Source of the DNA: Lentisphaerota bacterium
Lineage (GTDB): Bacteria > Verrucomicrobiota > Lentisphaeria > Oligosphaerales > PUNB01
Reading direction: 5' to 3'
DNA: 19,656 nucleotides
Assembly (NCBI GenBank): GCA_003552565.1
Contig: PUNB01000172.1
Location: 1 to 19,656, forward strand
The notes under the pieces were generated by a model that was not told where the DNA came from, made no database searches, and worked only from the letters and a program-made list of their open reading frames with translations. The position numbers and the translations under genes are program-made. Shown piece after piece: positions 14,404-19,656 of this stretch (position 1 is its first letter; the number at the start of each line of letters is the position of its first letter).

Positions 14404-14814
14404 ATGTTCGAAACCATAGATCATATCGCCGATATCGGTATACGTGTCCAGGCGGAAGATTTTTCCAGTCTCTTACGGGAGTCGGTGCGCGGCATGTTCG
14501 CGCAAATTGCCGATGTGGAAGAGATCAGCGGCGCATGCAGTCAAAAGATTAAGCTGGAAGGCGTTGATCAGACAGATCTGCTGATTAACCTTTTACGGGA
14601 ATTCCTATATCTGTTCTGCAGCCGCCGGCTGGCGGTGAAAAAACTTTATTTTGATTATTTATCGGACACAGCTCTGGAGGGCGAGGCTGAGTGCGGCTGG
14701 TTCGATCCACAAAAGCATACATTGTATAACGAGCTGAAAGCTGTAACCTATGCCGGCGGAGAGATCGAGACAACCTTCGAAGGAATGGCGGTCACGATTA
14801 TTTTTGATATCTGA
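14404..14814 (+). CDS. Archease
   Basis: Archease is a small metal-binding chaperone-like protein that activates the RNA ligase RtcB (GTP loading and turnover) and protects it from oxidation. The 136-residue length is typical. It starts with FETIDHIADIGIRV (2-15), containing the conserved D-H-x-x-D pattern of the metal site. It has NELKAVTYAG (107-116 region) and ends in IIFDI, where the penultimate Asp is a family ligand. No rtcB gene is in this window. A weak AAGAGA lies upstream of the ATG. Its stop is one base from the carA stop on the other strand. Identification is good from the two end motifs and length. Confidence 0.9.
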   Translation: MFETIDHIADIGIRVQAEDFSSLLRESVRGMFAQIADVEEISGACSQKIKLEGVDQTDLLINLLREFLYLFCSRRLAVKKLYFDYLSDTALEGEAECGWFDPQKHTLYNELKAVTYAGGEIETTFEGMAVTIIFDI

Positions 14815-14815
14815 T

Positions 14816-15994
14816 TCAGGATGGTTTTTTTGGGGATGACAGAATATTTTCTCGAAATCTAGAGAACAAGTACTGGGATTCCCGCGGGCCGGGGGCGGCC
14901 TCGGGGTGATACTGGACGGAAAAGAAACCGTCCGCTTTGTTTTCAATACCCTCGACAGTATTATCGTTGAGATTAAGGTGAGATACTTCGGCGCCGGCGG
15001 GCAGGGAATCGGCATCGACGCAGAAATTGTGGTTTTGGGAGGTGATTTCCACTTTGCCCGTACGCAGGTCTTTGACTGGATGATTGCAGCCATGGTGGCC
15101 GAACTTCAAGCGATAAGTTTTCGCTCCCAGCGCCAGAGCCGTCAGCTGATGCCCCATACACACTCCCATGACCGGCAATCTGCCGAGCAGCTTGCGCAGA
15201 TTTTCCACTGCGTAAGAGACCGCCGCCGGGTCGGCCGGACCGTTGGACAGGAAAAGCCCGTCGGGGCGCAGCGCCATGATTTCCTCGGCGGCAGTGTCGG
15301 CCGGAACAATTTTTACCTGCATGCCGACCTGTCGCAAGCGCCGGGCCAGATTCCACTTTATCCCGAAATCATAAGCCGCCACGGTTAAATCGGCCGGCGG
15401 CAGGTTTTCGGCGATACCCCAGCTTAAGGTTTTCGCACCGTCCGCGTCCCACTCAAATCCTTCTTTCGTGCTAACCTGACAAGCGCGGTCGACACCGTCC
15501 AGCCCGGGCCATTCCCGAGCTTTTGCGACCGCCGTGGATTCATCTATTTTCTCTTCCACCGCTAAATAACCCCGCATAGTGCCGTGATCTCGTAATTTCA
15601 GGGTAAGAGCGCGGGTGTCAATTCCGGCGAGACCAGGAATGCGGTGGTTTCGCAGGTGTTCTTCCACCGTGCCGCTGGAGCGCCAGCTGCTAGGCTGATT
15701 CAGTTCATGGACAATGAAACCTTCCAGAAACAGACCGGCGGATTCAGGATCTTCCGGATTCATGCCGGTATTGCCGATTTCCGGATTGGTCATCACTACT
15801 ATCTGGCCGCTGTAGGAAGGGTCGGTGAGAATTTCCTGGTAACCGGTCATGCCGGTATTGAAAACCAGCTCGCCGACCGCGTCTTGTGGATGGCCGATGG
15901 AAAAGCCGCGATAGACGGACCCGTCTTCAAGAGCGAGAAAGTGCGGCTTCAGCCGCTGCTGATGCCAGTTCCAGGATGTAGTTTTTTGGGTCAT
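14816..15994 (-). CDS. carA: Carbamoyl-phosphate synthase small (glutaminase) subunit
   Basis: CarA hydrolyses glutamine and channels ammonia to CarB for carbamoyl phosphate, the precursor of pyrimidines and arginine. With the ATG at 15994 it has 392 residues. The N-terminal CarA-specific domain includes GELVFNTGMTGYQEILTDPS (41-60) and NPEIGNTGMN (70-79). The class I glutamine amidotransferase domain has FLSNGPADP (248-256), GVCMGHQ (277-283, nucleophile C279) and QYHPEAAPGP (361-370, H363 and E365). GVCMGHQ replaces the commoner GICLGHQ, a conservative change. A TTG at 16000 would add two residues, but the ATG has GGAAA at a good distance. It follows carB by 49 bp, the reverse of the usual order. 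Confidence 0.98.
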   Translation of the reverse strand: MTQKTTSWNWHQQRLKPHFLALEDGSVYRGFSIGHPQDAVGELVFNTGMTGYQEILTDPSYSGQIVVMTNPEIGNTGMNPEDPESAGLFLEGFIVHELNQPSSWRSSGTVEEHLRNHRIPGLAGIDTRALTLKLRDHGTMRGYLAVEEKIDESTAVAKAREWPGLDGVDRACQVSTKEGFEWDADGAKTLSWGIAENLPPADLTVAAYDFGIKWNLARRLRQVGMQVKIVPADTAAEEIMALRPDGLFLSNGPADPAAVSYAVENLRKLLGRLPVMGVCMGHQLTALALGAKTYRLKFGHHGCNHPVKDLRTGKVEITSQNHNFCVDADSLPAGAEVSHLNLNDNTVEGIENKADGFFSVQYHPEAAPGPRESQYLFSRFRENILSSPKKPS

Positions 15995-16043
15995 AAGCAA
16001 TTTCCGGTTGTAGATAAATTATTCAGAAAAAGGCATAGAATTA

Positions 16044-19000
16044 TCACTTCGTCAGCTCGGGCAGTTTGTAGGTTACATGCCGATGATATTCCTGCAGACT
16101 GCAGACTTCGTGGCTGCCGTGCCGACGCAGAGCCCGCAGGCCTTCGACCGCCGCTCGTAAGCCGCTGACGGTGGTGGTTATCGGTACATTATGAACGACG
16201 GCGTAATTACGCATTCGTATTTCATCGGCCCTCGGTGTCGCTCCCGCGGGGGTGTTGACAATCCAGCCGATCTCATGTTCTTCAAGCAGATCCAAAGCAT
16301 TCGGCCTGCCTTCGGATATCCTGAATAGCGCCCGAGCTTTAATATTCCGGTCGCGCAGAACAGTGGCGGTGCCGCGGGTGGCGAACAATTCATAGCCCAT
16401 CTCGTTTAAGGCGCTCGCCAGTTCGACAACTTCCGCCTTGTCCCGGTCGCATACACTGATAAAAACCGCTCCACTCAACGGCACCGCGCTGCCGGCGGCG
16501 GCCTGACTTTTCAGATAGGCCATGCCTTGATCCAGGTCGATACCCATCACTTCGCCGGTGGAACGCATTTCCGGGCGCAGCAGCACATCCGTGCCGGGGA
16601 AACGGACAAACGGCAACACCGCCTCTTTGACCGCGAAATGGTTTACTGAAACTTCTTCGCTGAAGTTCAGATCCTTGAGCTTCCAGCCGGCCATCACCAG
16701 GGCCGCCAGTTTGGCCAGCGGCACTCCGATGGTTTTGCTCACATAGGGAACCGTGCGGGAAGCTCGGGGGTTGACTTCGAGGATGTATATTTCTTCGTCC
16801 TGCACCGCGTACTGGACATTCATCAGGCCTCGGACATTCAGCTTCCGAGCCAGGTCGCGGGTGTATTGACGCAAACGGTTCTGGACATCATCGGTGAGGG
16901 TTGCGGGCGGAATGATGCAGGCACTGTCTCCGGAATGCACGCCGGCTTTTTCGACGTGCTCCATGATCGCTCCGATCACCGCGGTTTCGCCGTCGGCAAC
17001 ACAGTCGACATCCACTTCGGCGGCGTTTTCCAGAAAACGATCTATCATAACCGGTCGAGATTCGGAGACTTCCACGGCTTCGCGCATGTATTTACGCAGG
17101 CTTTCCTGGTCGTAAACTATCATCATAGCCCGGCCTCCGAGAACAAAAGAGGGTCGCGCCAGCACCGGGAAGCCGATTCTTTCCGCTACTTCCGCAGCTT
17201 CCTTTTCATCGGTGGCGAAACCGTTTTCCGGTTGCCGCATGCCGCCAATGCTGTGAACCAGTTTATGAAAAAATTCCCGGTCCTCCGCCGCTTCGATATC
17301 AGCGGGTGAGGTGCCGATCACTCGGACACCGTTTTTTTCCAGGTCGGCCGCCAGTTTAAGCGGGGTCTGGCCGCCGAACTGAACAATTACTCCCCAGCAT
17401 TCTTCCCGTCGGTAAATGTGCAGAACATCCTCCAGTGTCAGAGGTTCGAAATAGAGGCGGTCACTGGAGTCGTAGTCAGTGCTGACGGTTTCCGGGTTGC
17501 TGTTGACCATGATGGTTTCAAACCCCGCCTGACGCAGGGCGTAGGAGGCATGCACGCAGCAGTAATCGAATTCTATTCCCTGGCCGATACGGTTGGGGCC
17601 GCCGCCGAGGATCATGATTTTGCGCTGGTCCGAGGGACGGCATTCGTCTGTCTCGCCGTAGGTTGAGTAATAGTAGGGGGTGTGGGCCTCGAACTCGCCT
17701 GCGCAGGTGTCGACCAGACTGTAAACCGGCAGCAGCGCCAGCTTTTCTCGAGCTTTCCGCACATGCTCTTCCTCTGTATTCAGAATCCAGGCGATCTGCT
17801 TATCGGAGAAACCGAATTTTTTAGTTTGACGGAAAAGTTCCGGATCATTGACCAGTTCCGACAAATCGCCGGCCGAGCGGATTTCATCTTCAAAGGCGGT
17901 CAATTCTTCCAGCTGATTCAGAAACCACGGGTCGATCCAGGTGGCTTCAAAAACCTTTGCCCGCGGCCAGCCGCGGCGGAATGCTTCCCGAACCAGAAAA
18001 ACGCGTCGAGCGTTGGGGCGTCGGAGTTCTTCATCCAGCTCGGTGTTGGACAAAGCGCTGATCATGGAGTCGCGTCCGTCCGCGCCGAAACCGGCCCGGT
18101 CGATCTCCAGCGACCGCAGAGCTTTCTGGAAAGATTCCTTGAAGGTCCGGCCGATACTCATGGTTTCGCCGACGGATTTCATCCGGGTAGTCAGCGTGGT
18201 GTCGGCGCCGGCGAACTTTTCAAAGGTGAAACGAGGCACTTTGGTGACCACGTAATCGATGCTTGGTTCAAAACAGGCGGGGGTTTCCAGGGTTATATCG
18301 TTACGCAGTTCGTCCAGACTGTAGCCCACCGCCAGTTTCGCGGCGATGCGGGCGATTGGAAAGCCGGTGGCTTTGGATGCCAGGGCGCTGGAACGGGACA
18401 CCCGCGGGTTCATCTCGATAACCACCATGCGACCGGTAGCTGGATCAACCGCGAACTGAACATTCGAGCCGCCGGTGTCGACACCGATTTCGCGCATGAT
18501 AGCCAGAGCCGCGTCGCGCAGACGCTGATATTCGCGATCCGTCAGGGTCTGTGCCGGCGCCACCGTGATACTGTCGCCGGTATGCACACCCATCGGATCC
18601 AGGTTTTCAATCGAACAGATAATTACCGCGTTGTCCATGTGGTCGCGCATGACTTCCAGTTCATATTCTTTCCATCCCAGCAGGGATTCCTCGATCAGGA
18701 CTTCGTGAATCGGACTGCAGTCAAGCCCGTCCAGAACAATCTCGGTGAACTGTTCCTGGTTGTAAGCGATGCCGCCGCCGCCGCCGCCGAGAGTGAAGGC
18801 GGGCCGGATAACCGCCGGCAGGCGGCCGATTTCTTTTTGCACCTGTCGCGCTTCTTCCAGAGAATGGGCGATTCCGCTGCGCGGTGATTCCAGGCCGATT
18901 CGATCCATCGCCTGTTTGAACAAATCCCGGTTTTCAGCTTTGTTGATCGAATCAATCCCGGCGCCGATCAATTCCACCCGGCAGCGTTCCAGCACGCCAT

Positions 19001-19313
19001 TCTCCGCCAGTTCCACAGCCAGGTTCAAGGCTGTCTGGCCGCCGAGAGTCGGCAGTAGGGCGTCCGGTCGTTCGCGGCGAATGATCTGGTCGAGAATGTC
19101 GCGGGTCAGAGGTTCTATATAAGTACGGTCGGCGAATTCGGGGTCGGTCATGATCGTCGCCGGATTGCTGTTCACCAGCACGATTTCATACCCTTCCTCG
19201 CGCAGAGCTTTGCAGGCCTGGGCTCCGGAATAGTCGAACTCACAGGCCTGGCCGATAATGATCGGCCCCGAGCCGATGAGCATAATCTTTTTAATGTCGT
19301 CCCGTTTAGGCAT
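16044..19313 (-). CDS. carB: Carbamoyl-phosphate synthase large subunit
   Basis: CarB makes carbamoyl phosphate from bicarbonate, ammonia from CarA and two ATP. The 1089-residue length is that of a complete single-chain subunit. Order: first ATP-grasp half with GSGPIIIGQACEFDYSGAQA (14-33), VNSNPATIMTDPEFADRTYI (47-66), LGGQTALNLA (90-99) and RPAFTLGGGGGGIAYN (170-185); a central oligomerisation region; a second half with GGGPNRIGQGIEFDYCCVHA and VNSNPETVSTDYDSSDRLYF; and a C-terminal MGS-like regulatory domain (from AVFISVCDRDKAEVVELA to the end), where UMP or ornithine bind in E. coli. The poly-Gly run at 176-181 comes from a CCG-repeat tract (18771-18789). Nothing recognisable as a pyrimidine attenuator or PyrR site is upstream. 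carB is upstream of carA. Confidence 0.99.
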   Translation of the reverse strand: MPKRDDIKKIMLIGSGPIIIGQACEFDYSGAQACKALREEGYEIVLVNSNPATIMTDPEFADRTYIEPLTRDILDQIIRRERPDALLPTLGGQTALNLAVELAENGVLERCRVELIGAGIDSINKAENRDLFKQAMDRIGLESPRSGIAHSLEEARQVQKEIGRLPAVIRPAFTLGGGGGGIAYNQEQFTEIVLDGLDCSPIHEVLIEESLLGWKEYELEVMRDHMDNAVIICSIENLDPMGVHTGDSITVAPAQTLTDREYQRLRDAALAIMREIGVDTGGSNVQFAVDPATGRMVVIEMNPRVSRSSALASKATGFPIARIAAKLAVGYSLDELRNDITLETPACFEPSIDYVVTKVPRFTFEKFAGADTTLTTRMKSVGETMSIGRTFKESFQKALRSLEIDRAGFGADGRDSMISALSNTELDEELRRPNARRVFLVREAFRRGWPRAKVFEATWIDPWFLNQLEELTAFEDEIRSAGDLSELVNDPELFRQTKKFGFSDKQIAWILNTEEEHVRKAREKLALLPVYSLVDTCAGEFEAHTPYYYSTYGETDECRPSDQRKIMILGGGPNRIGQGIEFDYCCVHASYALRQAGFETIMVNSNPETVSTDYDSSDRLYFEPLTLEDVLHIYRREECWGVIVQFGGQTPLKLAADLEKNGVRVIGTSPADIEAAEDREFFHKLVHSIGGMRQPENGFATDEKEAAEVAERIGFPVLARPSFVLGGRAMMIVYDQESLRKYMREAVEVSESRPVMIDRFLENAAEVDVDCVADGETAVIGAIMEHVEKAGVHSGDSACIIPPATLTDDVQNRLRQYTRDLARKLNVRGLMNVQYAVQDEEIYILEVNPRASRTVPYVSKTIGVPLAKLAALVMAGWKLKDLNFSEEVSVNHFAVKEAVLPFVRFPGTDVLLRPEMRSTGEVMGIDLDQGMAYLKSQAAAGSAVPLSGAVFISVCDRDKAEVVELASALNEMGYELFATRGTATVLRDRNIKARALFRISEGRPNALDLLEEHEIGWIVNTPAGATPRADEIRMRNYAVVHNVPITTTVSGLRAAVEGLRALRRHGSHEVCSLQEYHRHVTYKLPELTK

Positions 19314-19375
19314 AGTGATCGAAGCCTTATTTGAAACAAAATTTTTAGTGTTGAATATTGAATGGTTTCTGGTGT

Positions 19376-19406
19376 CAGGTTTCGGGTTTCAGGGAAACCT
19401 GAAACC
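19376..19406. repeat. GGTTTC/GAAACC repeat with hairpin upstream of carB
   Basis: GGTTTCAG (19385-19392) pairs with CTGAAACC (19399-19406), and CAGGTTTC (19376-19383) can alternatively pair with GAAACCTG (19394-19401). The units are direct repeats of a hexamer, so several hairpins are possible. It lies 60-95 bases before the carB start on the transcribed strand, with no T-run that would make it a terminator. Confidence 0.5.
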
Positions 19407-19410
19407 GCGA

Positions 19411-19460
19411 GTCTCACATAAGCCCGACCGCCGGCGCGAGGCGCCGGATACCCCGTAGAA
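19411..19460. repeat. REP-like GC palindrome, copy 4
   Basis: The border motif GTCTCACATAAGCCCGAC (19411-19428) is followed by CCGGCGC-GAG-GCGCCGG, a 7-bp stem with a 3-base loop, then ATACCCCGTAGAAGAAAC. It is the best-preserved copy and defines the consensus with copies 1-3. Confidence 0.75.
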
Positions 19461-19496
19461 GAAACAGGGAACGCTAATAATGAATTTTGAATTTTG

Positions 19497-19574
19497 AATT
19501 CTGAATGTTGAGTTTCGGACAGACCAGACAGTTCCACTTCAACATTCATCATTCAATATTCAACATTCAGAATT
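19497..19574. repeat. 15-bp perfect inverted repeat within TTGAAT-type repeats
   Basis: AATTCTGAATGTTGA (19497-19511) is the exact reverse complement of TCAACATTCAGAATT (19560-19574). On both sides are degenerate units such as TGAATTT (left) and ATTCAATATTCAACATTC (right). The arrangement looks like a head-to-head pair of short direct-repeat tracts. Confidence 0.6.
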
Positions 19575-19656
19575 GTGTTTCATACAAGCCCGTAGATAGT
19601 CCTTATAGTCCTTGCGCCGCTGAATTACGCCTTCTGTTTATCAGAAATATAATTCG

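Larger units (their letters stand above)
19314..19656. other. Repeat-filled region upstream of carB, to window end
   Basis: No gene is supported. In order there are about 40 bp of A/T-rich leader, a run of GAAACC/GGTTTC units forming a hairpin (19376-19406), a REP-like palindrome (19411-19460), and TGAATTT/TTGAATT direct repeats that turn into an inverted repeat (19484-19574). A second copy of the REP border motif (19577-19594) has its GC palindrome missing or diverged. The carB promoter should lie here, but no convincing -35/-10 pair stands out. Confidence 0.6.

Noticed and set aside
17682..18887. Long 401-residue open frame on the plus strand opposite carB
   Set aside because: It is antisense to a clearly coding carB. 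Its translation has no recognisable motif and reflects the codon bias of the real gene.
19172..19552. 126-residue minus-strand frame at the right end
   Set aside because: It reads through degenerate direct repeats (HSEFKIQNS, ETRNLTPET) and into the start of carB in another frame. It is repeat-derived.

Overview
This is a 19.7-kb stretch of bacterial chromosome with roughly balanced to moderately high G+C. Its genes are nearly all housekeeping, and most of its gene-free spacers are filled with dispersed palindromic repeats. Thirteen protein genes are supported. I see no tRNA, rRNA, CRISPR array, prophage or transposase. The gene content does not fix the phylum. Conserved single-copy genes combined with REP-like palindromes and degenerate A/T-rich direct repeats would fit an uncultured bacterium with a repeat-rich genome, for example in the PVC or Omnitrophota range, but that is a guess.

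Left block, all minus strand (transcribed right to left): mnmG (tRNA U34 modification) overlaps lgt (prolipoprotein diacylglyceryl transferase) by an ATGA junction. Next comes a protein with HEAT-like helices, a four-cysteine zinc site and a PD-(D/E)XK-like nuclease domain, then cinA and recA. cinA upstream of recA is a known conserved pair. Between lgt and the nuclease gene lies a decayed tandem copy of the lgt 3' end.

Centre: mnmG and ffh diverge from a 554-bp spacer. At its midpoint is a ~99-bp palindrome whose core carries two back-to-back TATAAT boxes. ffh (SRP GTPase) is followed immediately by a HIT-family nucleotide phosphorylase/hydrolase. A HAD phosphatase converges on that pair. 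A 531-bp repeat-rich spacer then precedes a U32-family protein with cluster-type cysteines and a flavin disulfide oxidoreductase with an altered C-terminal active site.

Right block: a ~190-bp imperfect palindrome, then the archease gene, which ends 1 bp from carA. carA and carB are on the minus strand in the order carB then carA, the reverse of the usual carAB. The last 343 bp, upstream of carB, is again repeats.

I found no defence, biosynthetic or mobile system that can be called new. The items most worth a second look are the HEAT/zinc/nuclease protein beside cinA-recA, the palindrome with paired TATAAT boxes, the families of palindromic repeats, the oxidoreductase lacking the canonical catalytic His/Glu, and the duplicated lgt tail.
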